From positions 43,261,257 through 43,325,256 of the forward strand of contig NC_083607.1 in assembly GCF_029168945.1 (NCBI RefSeq): a stretch of DNA of 64,000 nucleotides. Direction: 5' to 3'. Positions within the stretch are counted from its first letter, which is position 1; the number at the start of each line of letters is the position of its first letter. Position numbers and translations under genes: made by a program. Origin of the DNA: Cannabis sativa. Lineage: Eukaryota; Streptophyta; Magnoliopsida; Rosales; Cannabaceae. Of this stretch, positions 12,619 through 26,500 are shown piece after piece. Under the pieces are notes generated by a model. That model was not told the DNA's origin. It saw only the letters and a list, made by a program, of their open reading frames with translations, and made no database searches.

Positions 12619-12630
12619 TAGTCGGGGCCT

Positions 12631-14809
12631 TTAAGCTGGGAGTTGAGTAACCTCCCAAACCTCACTGTGCTTTACGGCCCCTGCGTAACGTTTCAGTTCC
12701 TTTCGGGTAGTTCCTCCGATGTGAGGTCCTCCTGAGATCATGGCTACTCTTCCGTTGGGTCTTGGCGGCAGGCCAGGAATTTGCTGCGCTTCTCCGGGGG
12801 GAGCAACTGGGGCCAATGCTCTGGCTACACCCCCTGGTGCTCCTTGGGGCAAAGGTCCTGCTGCCTAAACTGGATTGAGGTGAGGCAACCGGTTCTTGAT
12901 TCATTCGTAAAGATGTCCCAATCGGATCAAGTTTTCGATCTCGTCCTTGAGGTTTTTGCATTCATTGGTGCTATACCCAATGTCGTTGTGATACTCACAT
13001 CTTTTATTGGGATCCCTCCGGGAGCTATCCCTGTACAGAGGAGGTGGTCTCCGATAGTGCGTGTTTTGCCTATTAGAGAAATACACACGCTCTTGGGAGT
13101 CCGTTAGCTCCGTGTACTGGGTATATTAGGGAGTGTACCCCCTTTTCTGCAGCTTATCCTCCGTCCGGTTGCTGCCTTTTGAGGACCTCTTGCTCCGAGA
13201 GCCTTGAGAGGGACTTGCTAAGCTTGCGGTTGGAGCGGAGTGAGATGGGGCTTGTCCGCTTATCCCAGATGGGTTCCCAAAATGAGAAGACGCAGGGGCT
13301 AAGGCCTGACCCTGACTATATCCTAGGGTAGCAGAAAATTGTATGCCGCTCATCGGTGGAGCGGCTGTTGGTAAGGTTCCCGGGAGCTGAGCTCCGGGTA
13401 CATATCCCGCTATCCCAGTAGGGTAGTATCCCCCATAGGCCACTATCTGGGCCTCTTCTAAGTTGATGTATTTTTGGACTCTTTTTTGGAAATCTTGAAG
13501 GTTGGAGGCTCCTTCTTGCTGTAACGTTCCAAAACGGAGTCCCTATATGGATGTCTGCTTGAAGAAGAGCGAGCTGTTGTCTGTCATCGACTTTCTTGGT
13601 TTTTGAGGCTTCTTCCTTAAACCTCTTTATGAAATTCTTCAGTGTCTCCGTAGGCAGCTGCTTGATGTTAGTCAAGGCGCTGACCTCCAGATTAACTTTC
13701 CTTGCGGCGACAAACTGCCTCCGGAAGCTGGTTTGCAGCTTAGTCCAGCAGTCCATGGATCCTGGCTCCAGTTTCTTGAACCATTCTTCTGCGGACCCGC
13801 TTAAAGTAAGCGGGAAGCATAAACACTTGGCGTCATTACTGACTGTCATGACTGTCATGACTCAGTTGAACCGTGACAAGTGATCGCTAGGGTCAGAGTT
13901 CCCGGTATAAGCTGCCATTTTGAGCATCTTAAAATTTTTGGGGAGCTCCGCTTCCAAGATGTGCTTGGCACAAGGCTCCCAGTCTTCACAGTCAGAGTCA
14001 GAGTCATCACCTTTTTGTCTCCGGGAGACTCGAGCAATGTCCTTTCGGAGTATGGCAAGTTCAGCCATGATTCCTTCGTTTAGTGTTCCCGTGGATACCG
14101 CGGGCACGTGTTTCTTTTGGTCTAAGTGATCCCGGAGGTCACCGTGTTTCCCGTTAATCTGTTGTCTCAGATTGATGGGAGGGCATTTTTGGCCCTTTCT
14201 TCCTCTCCCTCCGGGTTCCTGGTGCACAGAAACGCTCTTTCCGTCCTCTCGATCCTGAGGGCGAAGACTCCCTTTTTGGAGTTTGCCCCTCTGCGGACCT
14301 TTCCCTTTCGGGAAATCTGAGCGGACCTTTCGCGGATCCTGCACCTTTTTCTTTTTCCCGGGAGTGGAGGTAGGGTTTTTCTGCTGGTTCCCTTCAGAGG
14401 GATACCTTATAGGGCTAGGTTCCCTAGATTTCTACTTTTGGGCACTTGGCGAGGATTCTCCTGGTGTCTCTCCAAGTCCAGCAGGGATGGCTTTATGATG
14501 CACGTGGATTCCTGCTGCCTCCATGGCTTTTTGCATGGCCAGTATCACCTCTTGCATCTTTTTATTTTGTTCTTTTTGGGCTGCGATTTCAGCTTCGTGA
14601 TCAGCAGCCTTTTGTCTCAAGAGTACTATCTCTGTATAGCTGCCTTCGTCGTAGGCGTCGTACTCATCGAAGTTTCTTTCGTATTCGTCGTCGTGGGTTC
14701 CTTCTCCGTCCTCAGAGCCCACGTTTGCTCTTGAGGCCACATCCTCATCGTCTGGGTCTTGAGCGTCTTGAGGAGGACGGGGTTGACGTGTGTTACGAGT
14801 CTCCACCAT
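12631..14809 (-). pseudogene. gag: Defective gag of the Tat element
   Basis: It starts MVETRNTRQPRPPQ at 14809. An acidic and Gln-rich N-terminus is followed by a basic region and then the capsid-like core with SAEEWFKKLEPGS and NFIKRFKEEASK (about 13860-13600). Next comes a Gly/Pro/Ser-rich linker and a knuckle-like CEYHNDIGYSTNECKNLKDE (about 12930-12990). In-frame stops occur at 14432-14434 and 13862-13864. A frameshift near 13530 leads into the frame used by pol, where further stops lie at about 13126, 12901 and 12631. Several stops are one transition from a sense codon, consistent with methylated-cytosine decay. Confidence 0.85.
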
Positions 14810-14854
14810 TGTTGTTTTGTAATATTACTGCTTACTTGCAGACGCTTCCTTCAG

Positions 14855-14872
14855 CTCTCAATGAAAGTACCA
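14855..14872 (-). other. Primer-binding site of the Tat element
   Basis: The minus strand reads TGGTACTTTCATTGAGAG three bases inside the 5' LTR. The Tat-like LTR at 46351-47035 is followed, also after three bases, by TGGTGCTTTCATTGAGAG, one base different. This independent recurrence supports the call. The priming tRNA was not identified. Confidence 0.8.
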
Positions 14873-14875
14873 AAA

Positions 14876-15594
14876 TATTGACCGAGGTTTTCGGCAACCA
14901 ATATAATAATATTTAGGAAAGTTGTAAGAAGTTGATGCACGAGATTTTTATGTGGTTGGGGCATTAATGAGCCTTAGTCCACGAGTCTGTATATTTATGA
15001 GAGTATTTATTACAGAGAATGTTCTTGGTGGTTTTTCTCTCTAGTTCTTATGGAACCCAGAATTCTCGACCCCTGCCTTAATGAGTTTGGGGGGTATTTA
15101 TAGTGTTTTTGTGGGGTGATCCCCAGAATTGAGGTACATGTCTTTCTATAATATTCAGTAAAGGCACACATTCCCAATGAATACATCATAGGAAATGCAT
15201 GGTCTAATCCCTAGGCTTTTTAGGAGTTTAATGGATGTAATCCATTATCCTTTCTTGACTGATGTGATTTCTCATAAAGTAGCCGTCACTAGGCTCATTA
15301 ATCATAGCGTAGTAGCTGCAGAAGGGGGGTTACATCGTCAGACTTTAATACTTATGGTAGTTTCAATACGCCTTCTCCCATGCGGCATTAAGATTTGATA
15401 CCTCCCGAAGGTGCTTCGTTGTAGCCTTGTTCTCCGGGAGTATATGAAGCCTTCATGCCTACTCCGGGAGGCATGTTGAATGCTGATCCTTTTGATTAAG
15501 GAGACTTAGTCGAATTATCTCAAAGTCTTGCTTCTTCAGCCCACGTGTCACAGTCCGGTTGGTCCACGTATTTTGGACAAAATCAGGGGCAACA
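14876..15594 (-). repeat. 5' LTR of the Tat element
   Basis: On the minus strand it starts TGTTGCCCCTGATT directly after CTGAG and ends ...CGGTCAATA, where the other LTR ends ...GATCAACA. It is 719 bp long. The final CA has mutated to TA at 14876-14877. It contains the promoter TATA at 15093-15103 and a CACGTG G-box near 15542-15547. Confidence 0.9.
15093..15103 (-). promoter_or_regulatory. LTR TATA box of the Tat element
   Basis: The minus strand reads CTATAAATACC, about 490 bp into the 719-bp LTR, and is conserved in the 3' LTR at 4953-4963. It is the best TATA candidate for the genomic RNA start. A G-box (CACGTG) lies about 440 bp upstream in the same LTR. Confidence 0.55.
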
Positions 15595-15599
15595 CTCAG

Positions 15600-16085
15600 A
15601 AATAATATCGATAACCCTCTTCGGTATAACTTTCCATATAGGAGCAAATATCACAGAGCTTGGTATTATACCTTCTAAGCGACTGCTCTATCATTCGGAA
15701 GCTCTCCAGAGCTCAAAAACTTGTAGATGGGGCCTATTCAGGAAGTTGAATGATCAATGATGCTTACTCCCAGTGATTCTGTGCTTGGAATGGCTAGGTG
15801 AGCTATGGGAACTAGTCTGTACTTTTCCATGTCTAGATCTATTGCTAATTTCGCCAACATATTCGCGAAAGTATTTTGGTCCCGAAGAACTTGCTTAATA
15901 AAGTATCTTTTAAAACTTTGAACTCGAGATTTTGATACGTAACTAGTCACTTTCTCACCTTTTATTTGGTATTCTCCGTACATTTAATTTACTACTAGTT
16001 GAGAGTCACTATAAAGTTCGATGTTCTGGGCTCCGACTTCTTTGGCTAATTGTAGCCCTGCAATCATCACTTCATGCTCTGTGTC
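15600..16085 (-). pseudogene. Old Tat-type pol remnant: RNase H / integrase start
   Basis: The minus strand aligns with 9895-10410 of the younger Tat pol. YSDSQLVLNQV and related codons are recognisable near 15990-16010, and LYRRGLS at about 15615-15640 abuts the target duplication. Multiple stops are present, and similarity ends near 16085. Together with 3650-4727 it forms a single older pol fragment interrupted by the 4733-15594 element. Confidence 0.85.
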
Positions 16086-17131
16086 ACATGTACATTATTG
16101 TCAACATCGACATCCCAATATGACATTTAAGTGCTAAATTTAGATGGAAAAGGGTTTTGAGATTTTACTACTAAAATTAAAATTTTGAGAGTTCATTGCT
16201 AAAAAAGTTGAACTATTGGGAATTTTACCACAATTGACTTTTTTTTTTTTTAGCGATTTACCTTTTCTGTTTAATTTCACTACATCCGTGGAAGCAAATG
16301 ACGGGACTTCAGCTCGCCCAGCGCTTGGGCCCCCTTGGTTAACATTACAAAGAGCAAAATACATCGCAAAGGCCTTTGACAATGGACAGTAATAGTATAG
16401 TATAGTATTTACCCGTGATTTGACTGTAGCTGTAATAAAATAAACCTAAAAAGAAAAAAGAAAAAAGAAAAAAAAAAGGGGGTCCCAACTGGCCTAATTA
16501 TTTATTTATTTATTTTTTTTTTATAACTAATTCTCATTACTTTTAATATGATAAAATATATTAATAATTTTTCAATTCTCTTTGATATGTGAGATTTCAT
16601 TTCATTTCAGCTCTCCCACTACACCACCAACTCCTCTATCAAGGATCGAAATCGAATGCCTCCCTCCCTACTCCTCCTACCAATGCCCAAGACTCAGATC
16701 TGACCTTCATCTTCTCTGTTACTCACAAGCTGCTCTCTTTCTCAAGTTCCACTTCTATCAATTCTCTGTACCTTTTCTTCCTTCGTTTCTCTCTTTACTT
16801 CTCCCACTCTTTTCGTTATTGTTTCATTTGGTTGCCGAGAAAATGTGGCTCATGGAAATTAGATTATTTTCTTTTTTTATATTAGAAATTGCGTCGTTTT
16901 CGGGTCTGAAAGTGAAACTGTACCACTGAGGTTGCTATTTTTGCCTCCGATGTTTTTTCCATTTTTTTTTACTTTTCTTACTAAATTTTCTAGTAATTTA
17001 GTTTTCTGAGGTCTTTCCTACATTAGCGGCCGAATAGCTAACAAATGAAATAAAAAAAATTCCGAGTTTATTTTCTAGTAGTAAATGCTCAGCTTGAGAA
17101 TTGGTCTTTGTTGTTTAGAGTATTTAGTTTG

Positions 17132-17168
<37 letters not shown>

Positions 17169-17371
17169 ATCTGCAAATAAGGAAATTTCATACGCTTGTT
17201 TTGGTATTCTGTATATGTTAGTGAGACTACTTTAAATAAACGATTCAAACATATGCAAATGTCTAAATTATTGATCACAGTGGATTTTAGCTCATGTTGG
17301 ATTTTTTTTTTTTTTTGAAGCAACTCATGTTGGAACTTTAAATGCAGAGGCTTGTAGAGATTATTTAAGCA
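16086..17371 (+). promoter_or_regulatory. NAP1 upstream region and 5' leader
   Basis: No transposon similarity or coding frame is supported from about 16090 on. Poly-A and poly-T tracts occupy 16240-16560. A pyrimidine-rich stretch at 16600-16810, typical of plant 5' leaders, probably contains the transcript start. A 3' splice site AAATGCAG at 17340-17347 lies 24 bases before the NAP1 ATG and suggests an intron in the 5' UTR; its donor was not fixed. The short ATG frames at 16582-16929 lie in this leader and look like chance. Confidence 0.45.
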
Positions 17372-20300
17372 ATGGCTAAATCAAGAACACAATATTCAAG
17401 TCAAGATTCATCATTGTCGCCTACTTCTGTAAGATCGAGGGAATGGGAGGGTCCAGCAAGATGGACTGAATATTTGGGTCCAGAAATGACACCCAAGAGC
17501 TCTAGGAGTACCAGTCATGATGCCCAGGTCCAGAGCTCCGTTGGGTCACATAAGGGTTTGAATATGCAATGGGTAGTTCAACTTACAGAAGTTGCTAAAG
17601 GTCTTATGGCCAAAATGTATAGGCTAAATCAAATACTGGACTACCCAGATCCCGTTGGCCATGTGTTTTCAGAAGCATTTTGGAAAGCAGGCGTGTTCCC
17701 AAACCATCCAAGACTTTGTGTATTGCTCTCAAAGAAGTTCCCTGAACATTTTAGCAAATTACAACTTGAACGTGTAAGAATTGTTTATTTTTCATTTGAA
17801 TGCTGGATATTTTGTGTGGCAGCACGTGAAGTGGGTTTTTGAACTTTATTAACTAGTGAGGATACTGGTTCCAGGTTGACAAGTTTGCTTTGGATGCTTT
17901 ACATGATAGTGCAGAACATCATTTGCAGAGTTTGGAACCATGGATTCAGGTACTACATCGGTTGTATACTTCCTTTTCTTATTTTATGTTTTACACTAGA
18001 TATCAATTTGTCACTGTTTAACTAAGCTCGGACCGAATTCTGTGTGATCTTTATGTTTATGAAGTTTTAGTCATAGTGTTTAAGATGATTTGGACAAAAT
18101 TATAAAAGAGAGGATTGCCAATTGTTTTACCCTCTCTTTTTCTCCCTCTCAATGGTTTTAATGTTATGTTTATTGGTTTGGAAATGTTATTGAATTGTTA
18201 CAACTTACAAATGGCTGTGATTAATCCAGGAGTTGTATTCCTTTCAAGGATTCAAGTGTGAACTTTGCTATTGGACTATGAAAATCCATTAGACTTCACT
18301 TCCTACTATTATGTTGAAATTTTTTATTCAGCTTATTTTTATAAAATTTGACATCAAATTAACTATGATTAATATATGTATATATACCTTTTAATGAATC
18401 AGCTTCTTCTTGACCTGATGGCTTTTCGAGAACAAGCTTTGAGGCTTATATTGGATTTGAGCAGTACTGTTATTACTTTGCTGGTGAGTCTCAATTTCTC
18501 TTCTTTTGCTAGTTTGATGTTATAATTAAAATGTTGAAACTTGAATCAGGTAGTAATTCTTTTACAGACTCAAGTCTGAAACGTTTTATGCTCAAGAGAG
18601 TTACCTCTATACATGGAAATCATGAGTTTGAAAAATAGTGATGCACATCGTTGCAAAGGTGGAGAGTTTGTTAAAGGCAAATTGAAGAACCTTAACAATA
18701 ACAAATGGAAATATGATAAAAGTTTACACTGAAGCAAATAAAAAAAACTTATTGATTAACACTTTAGTTGCTGCTACTATATATTGCATTTTGTGTAATA
18801 GAAATAGATGTATCTTTGAGTTTGTAGCTTTGCTAAAGTGCTAAGTAACCAGATCAAGTTGATTGTCAAGGCTAGAGTTAAGGGTTGTTTATTTTCTCAT
18901 CTCAGCAAAAGAGAAGCTGATGTTTTGTCTTTAATTAACATTTTAGTGTCTGCTGTTCTTGGCAGCTTGCTTTGTAGTTTGGTGGTTGTGGTTGAATAAA
19001 ATTGTTTCTCTGCTTCCAAAAAAAAAAAAAAAAACTTATTAATTTGTTCATTTAGATTTAACTTGTAGATGGAAATCAATATCTATATGTTGCCTTTCCG
19101 GGGCCTTTTGATTATTGTGTTCCATAAAGATAGGTTAATGGACATATGCAATACGAATATTAGAAGGAATGATAAATCATTGCCTTGTTTTTGGTTGTGA
19201 ATTATTGGGAAAATTAACTAATTGTAGATTATACATGATACCTCTAATAACTTGGCACAGTATTTTGCAGCCCCATCAAAATGCACTTATACTGCACGCG
19301 TTTATGGATCTCTTTTGTTCATTCGTTCGTGTTAATCTTTTCTCAGAGAAGGTAACTGAAATTAAAATTTTGTTTACTCTCTCTCTCCCCTTTAATATTA
19401 TATATAGAATGTATGTGCATGCTGTTGAAATTATTTCAGGATGTGCTTTCACCTTACCTGACAATATGTTTATGATAGTTGCCGAGGAAAATGATGCTAC
19501 AAATGTACAACCTTCTGCATGCCATGTCAAGAGAAGATCGAGATTGTGATTTTTATCATCGGTAGGCCCAGTTTTGCTTTTATGTTTACAATAATTATTA
19601 TTTACAATTGCCCGATGGTCTGCTGTCAATAATTATTATTTACAGTAGAGCTTGTGTTAATTTAATTTTTTTTAAAGAGAAAGGGAGTAGAGCTTTTGTT
19701 AATCTACTGTATGAAATATATGCACTAATGACAATTATGTATAATTATTTTAAGCTTTTTTTGTCATATGAAAGCTCAATGATCTTTTTCTACTAGAAGA
19801 TAAACCTTATTTCTTATACTTGCAATGAAGAGCACATGTTTTCACAAATTGACACAACTATGCATTGATGCTCTTAATATGATGGGTGATGGCATGTTTC
19901 TTTTTATTTTATTATTATATTTATATGTACAATAATGTTTCTGACACAATAATGTCGAAGGTCTTTGTCATTGCAACAATATAGTTTAGATGCGGTGGTG
20001 TTTCATGAGCTGCTTTACTAGCATTTGCATTATGTCAATAGTTTGCTCTGGTATCTTATCCCCACTTGAATCACGAGACCTTAATTCTCTCTCTCTCTCT
20101 CATTTTTTTTGCAGGTTGGTTCAATTTATAGACTCTTATGATCCACCATTAAAAGGGTTGCAAGAAGACTTAAATTTTGTGAGCCCGCGTATTGGAGAGG
20201 TTTGTCCCATTCTTTACATATGGTTTAAATCAGGATTAAGTTTTTATAATATTATAGATAATATTACCAATATTACCTGCTATGCAAAAATGTTGGTGAA

Positions 20301-20458
20301 ATTTTTCTTTGATATGCATAAAAAGCTATTATAAACTCAAAACACTTTAGGCCACTTACAGTTATCTCTAGTGGTTGGGTCTTGGGTCTGGGTGTGAGTG
20401 ATCTGCTTCAAGTTTCATAAATGTGTTCTATAAAAGTGAAGAAAAAAAAGTCAAAAAG

Positions 20459-20504
<46 letters not shown>

Positions 20505-23500
20505 CCGAGAAAAATCTACACGCTTGTAGAAACATTATCTACACGATTTAGTAATTTCAGCAACTATTACAATTCGAAATTTATAATTTGTATTTGAGCT
20601 TTTTTCAGGTCCTAGAGGCAGTAGGTCCTATTATCTTTTTATCAACAGATACAAGAAAACTTAGAAATGAAGGCTTTTTAAGCCCGTATCATCCTCGATA
20701 TCCAGATATTCTTACAAATTCTGCTCATCCAATGGTACTTCATCTGCATTATTTAGCCGTATTATTTTCTTTTTTTTTCTTAAGTGATAGCTAACTGCAA
20801 TTTCATGCTTTTTGCTCCTTGCAGAGAGCTCAGGATCTAGCAAATGTTACTTCTTATCGAGAATGGGTGTTATTTGGGTATCTTGTTTGTCCAGATGAGC
20901 TGCTTCGTGTTACTAGCATCGATATTGCTATGGTAAACCTTAATAGATTAAATTGCTTGATTGTAAAATTGAATTCGGTAATTAGTTGATAATCTTCTGG
21001 TTCATTTTACAAAATTGTATTATTTTATCGTCCACAATCATGAGCATAGCTACTGCAATTTGAGATCATTAAAATGCATACTGTGATTTCAGTCAGTGGG
21101 TTTTTTTATTATTGTTCTTTGTTTTTAGCCATCTTATACACGTAGATAAGGAAAGCCAAATCCCAGTGGATTTTTCTTTTTATTCAAATCATCTTCCATA
21201 TGGAATAACTATTTTGTCAATATGCATGTGTGATTTGTAATACAGGGCTGTTTTATTTCGAAAAAAAAAATACAATAGTGATTTGTAAAACTTGTCGGTG
21301 TGCCAATGGTATGCATCCATGCTCAAGGGTAGAACTTTTGCATGAATGTAATCACCATGCTATCAAGTATCTTTATTGCAAATTATTTTTGGTTGTAAGA
21401 GGTGAAATAGAATGATCCTGTTGAAGAGTATAACATTAAAAACATTTATTAATTTATTCAATGGAATATTGTATTGCTTGTTTTTCTCACCTCTTTCATT
21501 TTTATTGATTATTTCAGGTGGTACTAAAAGAAAATCTAGTTCTAACATTATTTAGGGATGAGGTGAGATTTGCTATTTATATTTGCTGAATGAAACATTT
21601 TGTTATCAAAATGAAGAAGTTGACTGTTTTGTTGACTTTAAAATATGCAGTATATACTTTTGCATGAGGAATATCAGCTCTATGTTCTACCCAGAATTTT
21701 GGAATCAAAGAGGATGGCGAAATCCGGACGAACCAAGCAAAAAGAAGCAGATTTGGAATATAGCGTTGCAAAGCAGGTTGAAAGAATGATTAGGTCTGAC
21801 CCTTTATTTCTTCTTAAAACACTTGTGTCTAACATCAATTATAATTGGAATATTTGCAAAAGAGGGAGTAGGAACTAGAAGAAGCTGACTGTTCTCGTGA
21901 TGTAATTCATGTCACACAATTTCATCTTCTCTGCTTTGCTGTTGCCCAATTTTGTTTTTGGGTTCTTCCATACAGTGTGTGTTCTTCTTCGTTTTCTTTT
22001 TGAGTTTTGAGAGGGACTTTGGACTTACATAAAATTAAAACATAACATTTTGATAGGTTATACAAAATTTTGACTTCGTTTATATGTATATATATGTAGG
22101 AAATTTTTGGGTAGAGGAGGTATCACTTTTGCTACTATTGGAGCATTTAATATTTTTGATATTTAAAGAAATTATAATCTTTTTATTTAACTGCGAACAT
22201 GATGGTTATAGTATTAGTATGCATCTTGCTTCTTTTTGAAATTTATGAATGATCTACTAGGTCGTAGCGAGAATATGATTCAAACTATCACTTATGCAAC
22301 TAGCTATTTTAGAACATAATCGTGAATTATTCAGAATTTTTCGAAAACTGACGATACGTTTGTTATAACTACAATATATGTCATTATAAAAAAATTGTGA
22401 TATAATTTCTCTAGGTACCGGAAATAGGAACACCCTAAGAAGTTCCCTATATATATACGTACATATCTTATGTTCCATACGCAGTGATCACCCACAATTT
22501 TAATACATAACATTACTAGAGTTTTTGCTAAGTTGTCTTGTATGATTTATTCAGAACTTTCAAACGTCATAAACAAAATATAGTTTTGTTGTGTAATTGA
22601 ACTATTAATATAGATAGTTGGGAAACATCATTGATATGCCTTCTGTGAAATAACATTTCATTGTGACACCTATCACAATAATCAAGTAATTAATTAGGTG
22701 TTGAATGCAGTGAAGTGCATGAACAAGCGCTACTTTCATGTGATGGCATTCATCGTGAAAGGAGAATTTTACTGAAGCAAGAGATTGGGAGAATGGTGCT
22801 TTTCTTCACTGATCAGCCTAGTTTATTGGCTCCTAATATACAGGTAAACCGATCAAGCTTCTCTTGTCTATTTTAAGTTAAAATTTTAAAATCCAAGGTT
22901 AGTTGAAAAAATTCTCAAGATATATCATTTATGTAAAATATCGTACAGATGGTGTTCTCTGCCTTGGCTTTTGCTCAGTATGAGGTTATCTGGTTTTTCC
23001 AACATGTGGGAATTGCGTCATCAAAATCTAAAACTGGTCGAATGACACCAGTTGAGATCGTAAGTATGCTTTTATACCTTAAGTTCTTAGTTTCTGTGTT
23101 CTAGGAATATATATATATATATATATATATATTGGTTGTCTGTCTGGTTGCTTGTTTTGATGGTTTATTGTTGGGTGTAAGTATTTCGTACTTCCATTCC
23201 TCTTGTATTATTTTTAATAATAATAGGCTCTGGTGTTTTGATTTAAGAAAAAAAATAGCTACCGTTCCCATAATGGCCAGATCTGTCAATCAGCTTTCTC
23301 AGAATTTTCTTAACGCTTTTTTGGTTTGTTTTGATTTTCTTGAATTTACTCAATCTGAGCCTGACAAACACTGCTATGGTAATGGTTGCAGGAATTAAGT
23401 GATCCAACTATTGGGTTTTTATTAGATGGAATGGACCGGCTATGCTGTTTAGTGCGCAAATATATTGCAGGTTTGTTTTTTGCGGATGTTACTTTTACTG

Positions 23501-26500
23501 ACTACTCATGCTATCTTGAATGTATTTCCTGCATAAAAGATTCTTTGGGTCATTTTGTTTTGTTTTGTTTTGCCTTGCCTTTTTTTTTTTTAAAATAAAA
23601 TTGTTTTCCTAATTATATGCAGCAATTCGAGGTTATGCATTATCATATCTTTCTTCATGTGCGGGTAGAATTCGGTTTTTGCTCGGTACTCCAGGAATGG
23701 TGGCTCTTGATTTGGATGCAAGCTTGAAAGGACTATTTCAGAGGATCGTTCATCACCTTGAAAATATTCCAAAATTACAGGGTGAACATATATCTGCAAT
23801 CACATGTGACTTATCTGTAAGAAATCTGTGCTCACTAAATTCTATTTTTGTGAATACAACTTTCTTGTTTTGTCCCCCCAAAAAAAAAAAACTAGCTTTC
23901 TTCTAGCTTTAGCATTTCTCACCATTCCAGTTCACAAGATGCACAAATAATGCTTCTTTATTGAATAGGATTTCCGAAAAGACTGGTTATCAATATTGAT
24001 GATAGTCACATCCTCGCGGTCATCAATTAACATAAGACATTTGGAGAAAGCTACAGTCTCCACAGGGAAGGAAGGATTATTGTCGGAGGGAAATTCTGCA
24101 TACAATTGGTCTAGGTACTATTTGCTCTTAAGTATAAAAATGTAATATACACAGATATACCTAAAGAGGGGTAGCTCAAATGATCAGGCATGTGGTTTGT
24201 TCCCACAAGGTCAGAGGTTGAGTCCCTCTGAGTCCCTACATATCAATTGCTATAGTGTTTTGGTCCCCAAATATTGTAGGAGTAGGTGGGGATCCTAGTT
24301 TCAAAAAAAAAGAAAAAAACTTAATAAATACAGGTATTCATTTTCATATACACACTCAGTCACATAAATATTTATCTAGTAATTTCATGCAAACTATAAC
24401 AAACCCTAAATTATGTTAGCACCATCAAAACCCAATCTTATAGTTTCTCATCTTATGTCATCACAAACCCAATCTAATATTTGACTTTGTTGCGAGACTC
24501 TTTGTCTTATGTCATCATAAACCCAATCTTATGCCATCATATGTATTGATGCTAGTGCTCTTTGTTTTTAATGTGTTTTGTGAATGTTATTTAAATGTTT
24601 GGCCTCCAAATTGCATATCCTATAGATGAGTGAGGACTAATAATAGCATTAATGTGAAACTTTCAATGCAGATGTGTTGATGAATTAGAGTCTCAATTAT
24701 CAAGGCATGGCAGTCTTAAAAAGTTGTACTTCTACCATCAGCACCTAACAGCAGTGAGTTTGAGCTCTTTGTATATGAAGTCATTTTCTTCATTCTTTAT
24801 GATTATGAAGGCCAATTCTTTAAACTAAAATCTGAATTGTTATGATGTTTTCAAAACACTTTTTTGACTTAAATTTAATTGTTGACAGGTCTTTAGGAAC
24901 ACTATGTTTGGTGCGGAAGGACGTCCTCAGCATTGCTGTGCTTGGCTTGGTGTTGCTAGTAGTTTTCCAGAGTGTGCTTCCCCCATTGTTCCAGAAGAGG
25001 TGATACATGGAATATTAACTCTTTGCCTTTCTGTCCATCTACATCCCAAAGTAGTAGAAGAAATTTACACCTCATATTTAAGTATTGTCTCTTTAAATTG
25101 CATCTATTAACATCATAATTGAAATGGAATCCAATTATACATTTACATACGCAGTAATATTTTTCTTTAAGCCACTAGAAGAGAAAGGAAATTTTAAAAT
25201 CTTACTTAAAAGATAGATAGATGCATTATGATACGATCCTAGCAATACTCAAATAGAAAATTATAGTAGAATAGAGAACAATTAAGAAATTCTACTGTGT
25301 TTTGAATCTGAAAAGGAATTACAAGCTTGAACAAGTTAACTGTAGAAATAATTAGTATTTGTTGCATTAGTTAGTGGTTCATAGTTGAGATGTAATTTTG
25401 TACTCAACCTATTTAAAGGCTTTTCCAATAATGATAAAAACAACATTCAAGAGTATTTCTACATGGTATCAGAGCTTTAGAAGCTCAAAGATTGGGAAAA
25501 AATCTCAATTTTTTCAGCTCCTCTTACCAAAAAAAATAAAATAAAAAAAATTAGGGTTTGAAACTCTTGAGGTTCAATTTTAGAAAATCACTTTGAAGTG
25601 GTCTTCTATTCTCACCATTGGCACAGGGAGATTGCTCAGTTTCCGATCAACAAAACCCTGGCCCTTGACCTCCATATCATCGGTGAATACTGTTCACGTG
25701 TGGTACTTTTCGTTCTCACCCTTATAAGGCATCTCGTCCTTTCACTCTCATTCATAGTGACATGTGGGGGCCATCCTGTGTTAAAAATATCTCTAATACT
25801 CGCTGGTTTATATCATTTATAGATGATCATACTCGTTTAACTTGGGTATTTCTTCCGAAAGATAAATCTAATGCTGCTGCCACTTTCAAAAAGTTTCATT
25901 CCATGATAAAAAATCAATTTCAAGCTAATCTCCAAGTTTTGCTCACTGATAATGGTACAAAATATTTTAATTCAATCGTAGGTGATTATCTTATCTCTAT
26001 TGGCATTGTCCACCAACGTTCATGTGTTAGTACACTCTCCAACAAAATGAGATTACTGAAAGAAAAAATCTGGATTTGTTAGAAGTTGCTAAGGCTCTCA
26101 TGTTTACTTCCACTGTTCCTAAGACTTTTTGGGGAGAAGCTATTTTGACAGCAACGTATTCAATCAATAGAATGCCATCTCGTGTCTTACAATATCAAAC
26201 TCCAATTTTTTCTCTTCTTAAGATTTATCCTCATACTCACCTACTCTCCGATATTCCATTGAAAACATTTGGTTGTACTGCCTATGTTCATGTTTTAGGA
26301 CCTAATCATACCAAACTTGATCCTCGTTCTCAAAAGTGTATTTTCCTTGGTATTCTTCCACAAAAAAAAGGCTACAAATGTTACAACCCTTTGACTCGTC
26401 GCCTTATTGTCTCTTCAGATGTCACATTTAATGAAGAGCAACCTTTTTATCCCAACACTTTGTTTAAGGGAAGGCATGTTAGTGATACTCATTGTTGGGA

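Larger units (their letters stand above)
4733..15594 (-). mobile_element. Tat-type Ty3/gypsy retrotransposon with antisense extra ORF
   Basis: A full-length but coding-defective LTR element on the minus strand. The target duplication CTCAG is present at 4728-4732 and 15595-15599. The 5' LTR is 14876-15594 and the 3' LTR is about 4733-5477. The order from the 5' end is: primer-binding site 14855-14872, gag and pol (about 14809 down to 8817), then a plus-strand ORF (5863-8679) between pol and the 3' LTR. Assignment to the Tat lineage rests on three features: a second RNase H domain after the usual one, a gag starting MVETRNTRQ, and an additional ORF in this position, known from Retand-like Tat elements. 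The two LTRs differ by roughly 4% plus indels by eye, so it is older than the copia at 33.5 kb and the Tekay element at 53.9 kb. Confidence 0.92.

Noticed and set aside
16582..16929. Overlapping 98- and 115-codon ATG frames in front of NAP1
   Set aside because: Ser/Leu/Phe-rich translation of a pyrimidine-rich leader, no domain, and overlapping frames are both open; best explained as 5' UTR.
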